Assembly: GCA_944376805.1 (NCBI GenBank)
Contig: CALWDX010000070.1
Span: forward strand, 1 to 64,000
From: an uncultured Clostridia bacterium
Lineage (GTDB): Bacteria; Bacillota; Clostridia; Lachnospirales; CAG-274
DNA length: 64,000 nucleotides
Reading direction: 5' to 3'
The notes beneath the pieces were generated by a model. The model was not told the origin of the DNA, did not search any database, and was given only the letters and a program-made list of their open reading frames with translations. Positions 25,201 through 33,019 of this stretch are shown here, one piece after another (position 1 is the first letter of the stretch; each line of letters begins with the position of its first letter). Made by a program: the position numbers and the translations under genes.

Positions 25201-25411
25201 AGATACACCTATTGGTAGCTATAACCCAGACTGGGCAGTTTATAAGCAAGAAAATAACACAGAAAAACTTTATTTTGTTATAGAAACTAAAGGCAGTACA
25301 AATAGTTATGATTTAAGAATTAAAGAAAATTTAAAGATAAAATGTGGTAAAAAACATTTTGAGGCACTACAAACAAATATTGATTTTGAAGTTAGTAATA
25401 AGTGGATATAG
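22265..25411 (+). CDS. res: Type III restriction-modification system, restriction helicase-endonuclease (Res)
   Basis: The 1,048-residue protein starts at TTG after GGAGGGTTG. It has the superfamily 2 helicase motifs METGTGKTYTY (Walker A, about residue 88), IIDEPQS (DEAD-like box, about 208) and RQKIGRGLRLCVNQ (motif VI, about 530), a long middle region, and a C-terminal PD-(D/E)XK nuclease core with NPDWAVY and VIETKG (about 988-1006). All key motifs appear intact, so the system is probably active. Together with Mod it forms the complex that translocates or slides on DNA and cuts between head-to-head target sites. Confidence 0.93.
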   Translation: MKIKFKEQSFQKQAIQSVVNLFNGQNKQDYTTTYNNDDTQMTFIANDISLNYINIPNEKILENMQRVQKQNMLQTTNDIQNNTFCIEMETGTGKTYTYTKTIFELNKKYGFKKFIIVVPSIAIKQGVFKSFQIMEDELKKYNVNYNVFIYNSSKLNQVKSFATSNNIEIMIINIDAFKKDENIINQDNDKLARTPIEYIKETNPIVIIDEPQSVDNTEKSKDAINSLNPLAILKYSATHREKINLIYRLTPVDAFQMGIVKGISVASVSSSQDFNTPYLKLLDVSMENGVTGGINFKAKLELDILKNGKITRTKKTLKQNDDLELITNRPEYNGYIITNIDCTENNEHIEFANTETLKLGKAIGDIDENLIKREQIKRTIEQHLEKELIYTDLGIKVLSLFFIDRVNNYRLDNGEKGIYAQMFEECYTELINLPKYEILKERFTQPIYKIHNGYFSKDKKGNLKNTKGESNEDENTYKTIMQDKEYLLSFECPLRFIFSHSALKEGWDNPNVFQVCTLIEQKSKFSARQKIGRGLRLCVNQDGERIEDKNINILHIIANESFEDFAKNLQKEIEEETGLKFGSIDITSFIGITYEQTIIEQVNIKNEEATEILNHFQKVGYVDNKGNVDTEKIKNDIKDDFFNIPEKFENVKKEVETIFTQQKIENINTEVLTNITYEKITKEEKTTTEDDAIEIFKSFKDNKYIDNKGQVTTTLKQDLETGNLKLPERFENAKNNINNIVIKSTMKLPINNANKQVLVKLNKQVLVSPEFLELWEKVKYKTKYRFKLDEETYKKECIQKLKEMPTIHKVRIETTNADINVEKDGVFSQEKNKQFTNIDNKEYDLTLENLWEIAEKSSVHINLVLEVLYESGRLNEIYNDPIKFTEQVIDILKEVQAKTIIDGIYYIKNEDEEYYIQEVFDTSEIIAYLDKNALKIEHNKTPYDYVVYDSETIEKSFAKALDNDPSVKMFFKFPSRFKIDTPIGSYNPDWAVYKQENNTEKLYFVIETKGSTNSYDLRIKENLKIKCGKKHFEALQTNIDFEVSNKWI

Positions 25412-25414
25412 TTT

Positions 25415-25448
25415 AAAAAAGAAGATAGTTTTAACTATCTTCTTTTTT
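25415..25448 (+). terminator. Strong terminator after res
   Basis: AAAAAAGAAGATAGTT pairs with AACTATCTTCTTTTTT with a two- to four-base loop. Confidence 0.85.
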
Positions 25449-25500
25449 AATACTTAAAAAATTACATAATTTAAAACAAAAAGATAATATTTTGCATATT

Positions 25501-25741
25501 TTTACAAAAAAATACTAAAAAATTATGATATTATAGACATAAATAGAATTAATATAAATTTTGGAGTATTTGTGTAAAAATGTTAATTTATATTTTTAAT
25601 TTAATAATGCTTTTAGAATGGGTAGACATAATTTTATTATTTGTCTACTTTTTTTTTATAAAAAAACTAAAACTATATAAAATAAGAAGTCCACCTTATT
25701 TCTCTACTTAATTTTGAAAATAAAAATTTAAGTAAAGAAAT
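25501..25741 (+). promoter_or_regulatory. Leader of the sigma-like gene with possible attenuator
   Basis: TTTACA (25501-25506) and TATGAT (25524-25529) are 17 bases apart. A terminator hairpin follows at 25622-25648 (GTAGACA/TGTCTAC) with a long T-run to 25658. A 41-codon frame starting at ATG 25580 (MLIYIFNLIMLLEW...) runs through the hairpin. The gene at 25754 lies beyond the terminator, so either attenuation or a short stand-alone transcript is possible. Nothing else is visible in this gap. Confidence 0.4.
25622..25658 (+). terminator. Intrinsic terminator in the leader of the sigma-like gene
   Basis: A seven-base stem, GTAGACA (25622-25628) with TGTCTAC (25642-25648), is followed by about ten T residues. 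No recognised gene ends here. Confidence 0.6.
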
Positions 25742-25753
25742 TTGGAGGTAAAA

Positions 25754-26152
25754 ATGAATAATAAAAAATATATTTATGTAAAAAAATATAAAAATGAGAT
25801 TACAGAGAAAATTGAGGTAAGTGAAGAAATTTATACTGAGTATTGGAAATACACAGAAAAAGAAAAATATTTTAAAAAATATGAAAGAAATAAAATAAGT
25901 ATTGAGGATATGGTAATTGATTGTGAATTTAATTTAGAAGAACACATAATAACAAAACTTATGATAGATAAATTAAATACGGCATTGTCTAAATTGAATG
26001 ATGAAGAATTTAAAATTATAACAGACATATTTTTTAAAGCAAAAACAGAAAGAGAATTAGCAAAAGAATTTAATTGTGAATTTTATAAAGTACATACAAA
26101 AAAGATTAGTATATTAAAAAAATTAAAAATTATGTTAAAAAATGAAATATAG
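25754..26152 (+). CDS. Sigma-70 region 4-like DNA-binding protein of the ICE
   Basis: The 132-residue protein starts at ATG 25754, directly after TTGGAGG; an in-frame TTG 12 bases upstream is part of the binding site. The C-terminal half (LNDEEFKIITDIFFKAKTER, then ELAKEFNCEFYKVHTKKISI) is a helix-turn-helix like region 4 of sigma factors. No region 2 is visible. Comparable small sigma-like proteins occur upstream of the integrase region in Tn916/Tn1549-type elements and are thought to regulate recombination or transfer genes. It stands between the res gene and the recombinase module. Confidence 0.75.
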   Translation: MNNKKYIYVKKYKNEITEKIEVSEEIYTEYWKYTEKEKYFKKYERNKISIEDMVIDCEFNLEEHIITKLMIDKLNTALSKLNDEEFKIITDIFFKAKTERELAKEFNCEFYKVHTKKISILKKLKIMLKNEI

Positions 26153-26339
26153 TATCAAAAAATACAAAACTAAAACAAAAAATTGTTTAATACTTATAGA
26201 TTTCAACTTAAAAAAAAATAATTTTTGTTAAAAATTTTAAACTTCAAGATACAGTTTCACTCCTTTATATATAGAGGGATATTTTTATACCTCTATGTAC
26301 ATTGAAAATTGAATACACAATATAATAAATACAAAGTTA

Positions 26340-26545
26340 AATAAATGGAGCAACATATTAAAATACGCTTGTCGGTAAATATTTGTAATAATAAGGTTTG
26401 TGATGAACTAATTGCCAAGATATTTATTTAATATAATGATACTTCTACATAGTCTTAACTAATCGTATAGAGTGTAGTCCGTCGTTTAGGGGGAAATCCA
26501 AATGGGGTTATGGTTGTCTATCTAATCAATAGACCGTTTGTTATA
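26340..26545 (+). ncRNA. Candidate structured RNA upstream of the recombinase module
   Basis: No reading frame of note occupies 26153-26706. Within it, 26340-26545 is clearly less AT-rich than its surroundings and contains runs such as TACGCTTGTCGGTAAA, GTAGTCCGTCG, GGGGGAAATCC and GGGGTTATGG, with stems CTACA/TGTAG (26445-26449/26473-26477) and GTCTAT/ATAGAC (26516-26521/26529-26534). From memory, similar non-coding segments occur before recombinase regions of clostridial Tn1549-like elements. Upstream, 26271-26296 holds a further hairpin (ATAGAGG/CCTCTAT). Its role could be transcript control or transfer origin; I cannot decide. Confidence 0.45.
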
Positions 26546-26561
26546 TTTATATTTTTAAAAT

Positions 26562-26647
26562 TAAGTAGTAGAAAAGGAAAATAGGCTAATAGGTTATGAA
26601 AAAATAATAAAAATTTAAAGCCTATTTTTCTAAATGTGTTACTTAAT
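26562..26647 (+). terminator. Long imperfect terminator hairpin before the DUF6870-like gene
   Basis: AAATAGGCT (26579-26587) pairs with AGCCTATTT (26619-26627), followed by TTC. Outer arms extend the stem through TAGAAAA/TTTTCTA and TTAAGTA/TACTTAA. Confidence 0.55.
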
Positions 26648-26706
26648 TGTCATTTTTTTGTTAAAAGGATAATAAAAATTTAAGATAAAAATAAATAGGA
26701 GTTATT

Positions 26707-26955
26707 ATGAATAATATAGAGAAATTAAAAGAATTACCTATGAATGATATTGTAGATATAAGTAATATATCATTTAATAAAAGATTAGATAAAAAAGAAA
26801 GAATGATAGACTACATTAATAAAATTAAAAATCCATATTGTTATAAATGTAATGGTTATAAAGTTATTTTAGTTTTTGATGAAGAAGAAAATAGTATTAG
26901 TTTAGAGGAAATTTTAATTAAAAATGTAGATGTTATAAAGAAGTTAAGTAAATAA
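26707..26955 (+). CDS. DUF6870-like small ICE protein
   Basis: The 82-residue protein contains ERMIDYINKIKNPYCYKCNG, which I recognise from a small conserved family (DUF6870-type) encoded just upstream of recombinases in Tn1549-like elements. A Cys-x-x-Cys pair lies in YCYKCNG. The start has TAGGAG upstream. Possible accessory role in excision or its regulation, inferred from position between the structured RNA and the serine recombinases. Confidence 0.7.
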   Translation: MNNIEKLKELPMNDIVDISNISFNKRLDKKERMIDYINKIKNPYCYKCNGYKVILVFDEEENSISLEEILIKNVDVIKKLSK

Positions 26956-27093
26956 ATTGTTTATTTCAATAAAAAAATATAATATTGGCACTAGACTCAA
27001 GGTATTAATTGTGTTAAAATAATAAAAAATAAGACCGATTAAAATCTTGATACTCTAGGTATTTTTAATAGAATATTATAGGAGTGTTAAGTA

Positions 27094-28728
27094 ATGAAAA
27101 AGTTTAAAACTAGCCTTTATTTAAGGTTATCAAAAGAAGATGAAAAAGTAGGAGAAAGTGAAAGTATTGTAAATCAAAAAATACTACTTAAAAATTTTAT
27201 TAAATCGAATGAAGATTTAGAACTTGTTTCAATTAAAATTGATGATGGATATTCTGGAAGTAATTTTGAAAGACCAGCATTTAAAGAATTAATGGAAGAT
27301 GTAAGAAACAAGGAAATTAACTGTATTGTGGTAAAAGATTTTTCTAGGTTTGGTAGAGATTTTATAGAGGTGGGAAAATATTTAGAAGAAATTTTCCCAT
27401 TTATGAATGTACGTTTTATATCAGTAAATGATAATTATGACAGTTTTAAAAGTAAAGACTTAACAGATAATTTAATAATACCTTTTAAAAACTTACTTAA
27501 TGATACATATTTAAGAGATATTTCATTAAAAGTAAGAAGTAGTATTTATGCTAAAATTGATAAAGGAGAGTATATAGGAGCATTTGCAACTTATGGTTAT
27601 TTAAAGACAAAAGATGAAAATAATAAAAATGTTCTTATAGTAGATGAAGAAGCCTCAAAAGTAGTAAAAGATATTTTTAAATATAGGTTGAACGGATTAA
27701 GTGCAAGTAAAATTGCTATAAAGTTAAATGAGCAAGGTATATTGTCTCCTATGGAATATAAAAATTCAATAGGGCTGAAATTTAATACAAGTTTTAGAAA
27801 AAATAATAGGGGTAAGTGGACATCACAAACAATTTTTAGAATTTTAGGCAACCCAGTATATATAGGTACACTTGAACAAAAAAAGTATTTAAAGCCTAAC
27901 TATAAAATTAAAAAAACTATTATTGTACCAAAAGATGATAGGGTAATAATAGAAAATAATCACGAACCTATAATTGATAAAGATGTATTTTATACTGTGC
28001 AAAACTTAATGTTGCGTGATACAAGAGTAGCACCTAATAAAGAAAAAGTTTATTTGTTAAGTGGAATTGCTATTTGTGGAGAATGTGGTTCAAATTTAAT
28101 AAGAAAAAATAATGGAACTAAAGATAAGCCATATATATATTATGTTTGTAGTAATTCAAAAAATAAAAAAGGCTGTATAGGGGCTAATATAAGTCAAGAT
28201 AAACTAGAAAAAATTATATTTGAAGTTATAAAAAATCAAATAGATAATGTTATTCAAATAGAAAATATTATTGATGGAGTAAAAGATGCGTCTTATTTAT
28301 CACAAAAAATAGAAAAGATAAATAAATTTATTACTAATAAAGAAAAAGAACTAATAAAATATAAAAGTATTAAATTAAAACTATACGAAGATTTAAAAGA
28401 AGATATATTAACTCAAAAAGATTATGAAGAATTTAATATTTTATATACAAAAAAGATAGAGTTAATTGAAAAAGAAATAACAAAATATAGAAATGAATTA
28501 AATGATATATCTAAAAATCCAAAAGATGAAAAAATATGGATAAATTCTTTTAAAAAATATAAAAGTATAAATTCCTTAAATAGAGAATTAGTTGTAAGTT
28601 TGATTAATGAAATAAAAGTTTATAATAATAAAAATATAGAGGTTCATTTTAAATATGATGATGAATACAAAAAAGTATTATCATATTTAAAAGAATTAAA
28701 TAGTTTACAGGTGGCTTGTAATGGCTAG
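27094..28728 (+). CDS. Large serine recombinase 1 of a triplet
   Basis: The 544-residue protein has the resolvase-type catalytic domain (residues 1-150; SLYLRLSKEDE with the nucleophilic Ser, and KDFSRFGRDF with catalytic Arg), a recombinase domain (about 160-290), a zinc ribbon (CGECGSNL...YYVCSNSKNKKGC) and a C-terminal coiled coil (about 395-480). Large serine recombinases integrate and excise elements by cutting both strands at short att cores. It overlaps the second recombinase by 8 bases, so the three are translationally coupled. Confidence 0.95.
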   Translation: MKKFKTSLYLRLSKEDEKVGESESIVNQKILLKNFIKSNEDLELVSIKIDDGYSGSNFERPAFKELMEDVRNKEINCIVVKDFSRFGRDFIEVGKYLEEIFPFMNVRFISVNDNYDSFKSKDLTDNLIIPFKNLLNDTYLRDISLKVRSSIYAKIDKGEYIGAFATYGYLKTKDENNKNVLIVDEEASKVVKDIFKYRLNGLSASKIAIKLNEQGILSPMEYKNSIGLKFNTSFRKNNRGKWTSQTIFRILGNPVYIGTLEQKKYLKPNYKIKKTIIVPKDDRVIIENNHEPIIDKDVFYTVQNLMLRDTRVAPNKEKVYLLSGIAICGECGSNLIRKNNGTKDKPYIYYVCSNSKNKKGCIGANISQDKLEKIIFEVIKNQIDNVIQIENIIDGVKDASYLSQKIEKINKFITNKEKELIKYKSIKLKLYEDLKEDILTQKDYEEFNILYTKKIELIEKEITKYRNELNDISKNPKDEKIWINSFKKYKSINSLNRELVVSLINEIKVYNNKNIEVHFKYDDEYKKVLSYLKELNSLQVACNG

Positions 28729-30397
28729 AAAAAGTAGAAAAAATAATAACCAACAATGTAAACTTGCAACCAATAAAGTTATTTATAACGTAGGAATTTA
28801 TGTAAGACTATCATTTTCACTAAAGAATAAAGTGTATAAAGAAAATGATACAATAGAAAATCAAAAAGATATTATTCTAAAATATATAAAAGATAAAAAA
28901 GAATTTAATTTAATAGGTATATACGAAGATGACAACAAAACAGGTACAAATTTTGATAGAAAAGGCTTTGAAAAACTTTTAGAAGATGTAAGAAAAGGAA
29001 TAATTAATTGTATAATAGTAAAAGATTTATCACGATTTGGGAGAAATTATATAGAATGTGGTAATTATCTTGAAAAAATATTCCCATTTTTAAATGTAAG
29101 GTTTATAGCAATAAATGATAATTATGACAGTAATAGTGAAAATTCAAATGAAGTATTATTAATGCACCTTAAAAACTTTATGAATGATATATATTCAAGG
29201 GATATTTCTAAAAAGATTAGTACCGTTATAAATGAAAAGCAAAAAAAAGGTGAATTTATAGGTAACTGGGCTTGTTATGGATATTTAAGAGATGAAAAGA
29301 ATAAACATAAAATAGTTATAAATGAAGAAACAGCATCTATAATTAAATATATTTTTGATTTAAGGTTAAAAAATTATGGTTATACTAAAATATCTAAAAT
29401 ATTAAATGAAAAAAATATATTATCACCATCAGCATATTTATATAAAAAGGGATATATAAAGTCAGAAAAGCTAAAAGATAGTAAGTGGACAGATAGTGTT
29501 GTAAAGAAAGTATTAACAAATGAAGTATATATAGGCAACATTGTTCAAGGAAAAACAAAAAAAGACTTATCAGAAAATAAAGAAAGAACTAGATTAGATA
29601 GTGATAAATGGATAGTAGTTGAGAATACACATATACCTATAATATCTAAAGAAATATTTTACAAAGTACAGGATATAAATAATAAATCTAGTGAAAAGTA
29701 TAAGTCAAATAAAAAATGCAGTAACAAAAATAGTGAAAATATATTTAAAGGTTATTTAAAATGTGGTATTTGTGGTAAGTCTTTAAGTATACAAAGAGGC
29801 GTAAGAAAAACAGTAGATAATGTTAATTATTTTGTATGCACTAATAGAAAAGTAGGAGTTTGTAATCTAAAATCTATAAAGGAAGAAGTCTTAAAAAATA
29901 TTGTTTTTAATGAAATAAAAAACCAAGTTAATATAGCTATAAATTTGAAAAATATAATCGATAAAAATATTGAAATATTTTATTCAAAGCAAAATACATT
30001 AAAACTTGAAATAAAAAATATTAATAATGAAATAAATAAAATAAAAGATTTTTATCATACTATTTATGAAGATTATACATTGGGATTATTAAATAAAGAT
30101 GATTATATTTTTACTAGAGGTACTTATGAAGAAAAAGAAAAGATTTTTAAAGAACGAAAAAGCATTTTAGAAAATCAGTTAGAAAAGCTGGAAAACAATT
30201 TAATAAAAGAAAATATATTTATAACTAACACTTTAAAATGTAAAAATAAAAAAATATTAACAAAAGATTTATTAGAATTATTAATAAAACAAATACTTAT
30301 ATTTGATGATAAAACTATACAAATAACTTTCAATTATAATTTAGGATATAAAGAAATAATTAATACAATGAAAGATGTGTTAGAAAATGTTGTATAA
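28721..30397 (+). CDS. Large serine recombinase 2 of a triplet
   Basis: The 558-residue protein has the catalytic Ser in VGIYVRLSFS, the Arg in KDLSRFGRNY, a recombinase domain with KWTDSVVKKVLTNEVYIGN, a zinc ribbon (CGICGKSL...YFVCTNRKVGVC) and a coiled coil (about 420-490). ATG has AGGTGG upstream and lies inside the end of recombinase 1; the end overlaps recombinase 3 by 11 bases. All catalytic residues are present, so each of the three may be active. They could work as a set or at different sites. Confidence 0.95.
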   Translation: MARKSRKNNNQQCKLATNKVIYNVGIYVRLSFSLKNKVYKENDTIENQKDIILKYIKDKKEFNLIGIYEDDNKTGTNFDRKGFEKLLEDVRKGIINCIIVKDLSRFGRNYIECGNYLEKIFPFLNVRFIAINDNYDSNSENSNEVLLMHLKNFMNDIYSRDISKKISTVINEKQKKGEFIGNWACYGYLRDEKNKHKIVINEETASIIKYIFDLRLKNYGYTKISKILNEKNILSPSAYLYKKGYIKSEKLKDSKWTDSVVKKVLTNEVYIGNIVQGKTKKDLSENKERTRLDSDKWIVVENTHIPIISKEIFYKVQDINNKSSEKYKSNKKCSNKNSENIFKGYLKCGICGKSLSIQRGVRKTVDNVNYFVCTNRKVGVCNLKSIKEEVLKNIVFNEIKNQVNIAINLKNIIDKNIEIFYSKQNTLKLEIKNINNEINKIKDFYHTIYEDYTLGLLNKDDYIFTRGTYEEKEKIFKERKSILENQLEKLENNLIKENIFITNTLKCKNKKILTKDLLELLIKQILIFDDKTIQITFNYNLGYKEIINTMKDVLENVV

Positions 30398-31901
30398 TAT
30401 AGGAGCATATTTAAGAATATCTATTGATGATAAAAATAAGAATGAAAGTGAAAGTATAGTAAATCAAAAAAATATAATAAATTCTTTTATTAATTCAAAT
30501 AATGAATTTAAAAATAGTAATATTTATTATTATAAAGATGATGGTTATAGTGGAAGTACTTTTCAACGTCCAGCTATAAATAATTTAATTGAAGATGTTA
30601 AAAACAAAAAAATAAATTGTATAATAGTAAAAGACTTATCAAGATTTGGGCGTAATTATATTGAAGTTAGTGATTATCTATATAAAATTTTTCCGTTTTT
30701 AAATGTAAGATTTATATCAATAAATGATAACTATGATAGTAAATTTAATAAAGATGGACTATTAGATTTAGATGTAGCTTTTAAAAATATTTTACATAGC
30801 TATTACTTAAAAGATTTATCTAAAAAGAGTATGACAAGCAAAAGGGTATTGGCAGAAAGAGGGTGTTATATATCTTCTTATGCTCCGTTTGGATATAGAA
30901 AAAATAAAGAAACTAAAAGACTGGAAATAGTAGAAGAACAAGCTGAAATTGTAAGAATGATTTTTGACCTTATAGTAAAGGGAAATAACTATGTTGAGGT
31001 GTGTAAAATATTAAATGCTAAAAATATTCCAGTTAAAAGTGATTTTAAAATTAAAAATGGAGAAAGAAAAGTATATAGTAAAAAAAATGATAATAAAATA
31101 TGGAAATCACAAGATATAGTAAAAATAATTAGTGATGAAGTATATATAGGAAATACTATAAATTTCAAAAGAAAAAGAGTAAAATGTGGAAGTTTAAAAA
31201 CTATAAAATCTAGTGAAGATGAAATAGTTAAAGTTGAAAATACACATAAAGCTATAATATCTAAAGAAATTTTTTATAAAACATTTCCAAAAAAGAAAGA
31301 ATCTACTTTATCTACTGTAAAATCTATTTTTGCATTTAAAATAAAATGTGATTGTTGTGGTTATGCTTTAAGAAAAAGGGAAGTGTATAGAAATAAAAAT
31401 AAGGAAAATAAGTATTTTTGCAAAACTATAAGAGAAAAAGAAGAATTGAATTGTTCACGAGAGCCAGTTTTTGAAAATGATTTAAAGAAATTGGTATTTG
31501 AAAAATTTAAAGAGCAAATATCTATAAGGTATAATAGTATAGATAATACATACAATATAAATAAATTAAAAAATTCTATTTTGTTTTATGAAAATGAAAT
31601 AAGTAAATCTAATACAAGCAGAATGAAAAAGTATGAAGATTATATTGAAGGTATTATATTAAAGCAAGAGTATATAAATATAAAAAATGAATTAGAAGTA
31701 AATATAAATAGTTATTTATCTAAAATAAAAAAAATAAAAAAAGAGTTAGATATTCTTTTAGAACAAGAAAAAGAATTATGTTTAATAAGAAAATACTTAA
31801 ATAGTAAGGAACTTACAAAAGATATGGTAGATGAATTTGTAAAATGTATATATGTTAATGGTAAGGACAACATAAGAATTGAGTGGAATTTTGAAAACTA
31901 A
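30387..31901 (+). CDS. Large serine recombinase 3 of a triplet
   Basis: The 504-residue protein carries Ser in IGAYLRISIDD, Arg in KDLSRFGRNY, KIWKSQDIVKIISDEVYIGN in the recombinase domain, a zinc ribbon (CDCCGYALRKRE...YFCKTIREKEELNC) and a shorter coiled coil (about 385-470). It starts at an ATG inside the previous gene with only a weak binding site, implying translational coupling. It is the recombinase nearest to the att site (32434). One small gene separates it from the element's end. Confidence 0.95.
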   Translation: MLYNIGAYLRISIDDKNKNESESIVNQKNIINSFINSNNEFKNSNIYYYKDDGYSGSTFQRPAINNLIEDVKNKKINCIIVKDLSRFGRNYIEVSDYLYKIFPFLNVRFISINDNYDSKFNKDGLLDLDVAFKNILHSYYLKDLSKKSMTSKRVLAERGCYISSYAPFGYRKNKETKRLEIVEEQAEIVRMIFDLIVKGNNYVEVCKILNAKNIPVKSDFKIKNGERKVYSKKNDNKIWKSQDIVKIISDEVYIGNTINFKRKRVKCGSLKTIKSSEDEIVKVENTHKAIISKEIFYKTFPKKKESTLSTVKSIFAFKIKCDCCGYALRKREVYRNKNKENKYFCKTIREKEELNCSREPVFENDLKKLVFEKFKEQISIRYNSIDNTYNINKLKNSILFYENEISKSNTSRMKKYEDYIEGIILKQEYINIKNELEVNINSYLSKIKKIKKELDILLEQEKELCLIRKYLNSKELTKDMVDEFVKCIYVNGKDNIRIEWNFEN

Positions 31902-31977
31902 TTAAGATATACTTGTAAATGTATTATAGATATTGTATAATTGAAAAAATATTTTATTAAAAGAAAGGAAGATTTTT

Positions 31978-32424
31978 ATGACCAATATAAAACAAAACAA
32001 ATATAATGACTATTATAAGGAAATAAAAGCTTTAAAACTTGAGTGGGAATGTTTTACAGCAACTTTTTGTAAAAATATACCAATAGTAACTAATATTATG
32101 ACTGGCGAAATTATACTATATAAAAGAGAATTAAATGAACAATGTTTTATGTATCAAGGGACTAAAAATATACTTGATAAAATAGAGGGTTATTTGGAAA
32201 GGGCAAAGACATCAAAAATAAAGTTAGAAGTTGTAAAAAATGATACTCATATAACTTATGTAAAAACTTTAAATGAATATTATAATCAAGTTGATTTTCT
32301 AATAATGGATATGAATTCAGTAAGAAGTTTAATTTATAGTGAATATGTTGAGATAAATTATTATAATTATCCTATTACAAATAATAAAATATATAATAAT
32401 AATTATAATTATCATATAAAATAA
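31978..32424 (+). CDS. Hypothetical protein at the right end of the ICE
   Basis: This 148-residue protein has no recognisable domain. It has AAAGGAAG before its ATG, a Tyr/Asn-rich C-terminus (YNYPITNNKIYNNNYNYHI) and two Cys residues near the N-terminus. It lies between the recombinases and the att core, so it is within the element. Accessory functions in excision (directionality factors) often lie here, but its size and composition do not identify it. Confidence 0.55.
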   Translation: MTNIKQNKYNDYYKEIKALKLEWECFTATFCKNIPIVTNIMTGEIILYKRELNEQCFMYQGTKNILDKIEGYLERAKTSKIKLEVVKNDTHITYVKTLNEYYNQVDFLIMDMNSVRSLIYSEYVEINYYNYPITNNKIYNNNYNYHIK

Positions 32425-32433
32425 TTAAAAATT

Positions 32434-32465
32434 TTTTTAAGTCCTATATTGACAGAAGCCGACCA
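32434..32465. repeat. Attachment-site core repeat, copy 1 (ICE right end)
   Basis: This 32-base stretch, which includes AAGTCCTATATTGACAGAAG, is identical at 37018-37049. To the left of both copies the sequences are unrelated; to the right both continue as homologous but diverged cotJC coding sequence. That pattern fits a recombination core at the left edge of, or inside, the repeat. Confidence 0.7.
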
Positions 32466-32781
32466 TGGCTTAGGAATATTCCCTGCAAATGCTGGTGGAG
32501 TACCATTTTCAGCAGATGGACTTCAATCTACAGGTAACCCTGTTGTTGATTTATACGAAAACCTAGCAGCAGAGCAAAAAGCAAAAGCAACATATGAATA
32601 TATCTTAAATATGACAGACGACCCAGATGTAATAACACCTATTAAATTTTTAAGAGAAAGAGAAGTAGTGCATTTTCAACGCTTTGGTGAAGCTTTAAGG
32701 CTTGTTCAAGATTATTTAGATAGTAAAAGACAATTTATAATTGAAAAGCCTAATAATATGAGACCACAACCTAGAATGTAG
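32437..32781 (+). pseudogene. cotJC: cotJC 3' fragment, copy 1 (CotJC/manganese-catalase-type spore coat protein)
   Basis: The fragment encodes the C-terminal part of a CotJC-like spore coat protein (manganese catalase superfamily): EADHGLGIFPANAGGVPFSA, LAAEQKAKATYEYIL and the metal-binding FLREREVVHFQRFGEAL. A stop codon lies just upstream in frame, and the first 70-80 residues of the family are missing. It was cut by integration at the core repeat and should not be expressed as a working protein. Compared with the copy at 37021 the protein is almost identical, but many third codon positions differ, so this is not a fresh duplication. Confidence 0.85.
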
Positions 32782-32797
32782 TATATAAATATAATAG

Positions 32798-32842
32798 AAA
32801 GACTTATTAGCTTTAAAATGTAGAGATTAATAAGTCTTTTTA
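32798..32842 (+). terminator. Terminator after cotJC fragment 1
   Basis: AAAGACTTATTA pairs with TAATAAGTCTTT and ends in a T-run. It differs in sequence from the terminator after fragment 2. Confidence 0.75.
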
Positions 32843-32918
32843 TCCTTATTAAAAATCTTTTATGTGTAACATATGTTTGAGCTTTAACATTTTCAGTTTA
32901 TTATTTTTAAAATTATGC

Positions 32919-32975
32919 TTGACAAAATAAGTAATATACTATACTATAATATAATATAAGTTAACTAAAGGTAAC
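32919..32975 (+). promoter_or_regulatory. Promoter and putative iron operator of the siderophore transporter operon
   Basis: A perfect TTGACA (32919-32924) is 17 bases from TACTAT (32942-32947), overlapping TATAAT (32945-32950). Directly downstream is a 16-base dyad of the form GTTA-N8-TAAC (GTTAACTAAAGGTAAC, 32960-32975) and another TTAACTAA. A DtxR/IdeR- or Fur-like repressor is the expected user, given the operon. The same dyad form recurs at 51975-52015. Confidence 0.55.
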
Positions 32976-33019
32976 ATATTTTAACTAAAAACAACAAGTA
33001 TTTAAGGTGGAGGAATAAT

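Larger units (their letters stand above)
1..32465. mobile_element. Right-hand part of an integrative and conjugative element
   Basis: The region combines conjugation genes (a VirB4-type ATPase, a membrane-bound VirB4-N-like partner, a membrane-anchored C39-like peptidase), surface adhesion genes, a type III restriction system, toxin-antitoxin units and, at the right boundary, three serine recombinases. Immediately to the right sits a 3' fragment of the host cotJC gene, which marks the integration site. The left end, relaxase and coupling protein are not in the window. Serine-recombinase triplets are known from some ICEs of Firmicutes. The right boundary is placed at the 32-base repeat at 32434-32465, which recurs at 37018-37049. 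Confidence 0.8.

Noticed and set aside
32449-32781. An intact 110-residue catalase-like gene starting at TTG
   Set aside because: The TTG lies inside the conserved CotJC coding sequence, there is no binding site, and homology continues upstream into the core repeat; it is a 5'-truncated fragment. The same holds for 37033-37365.
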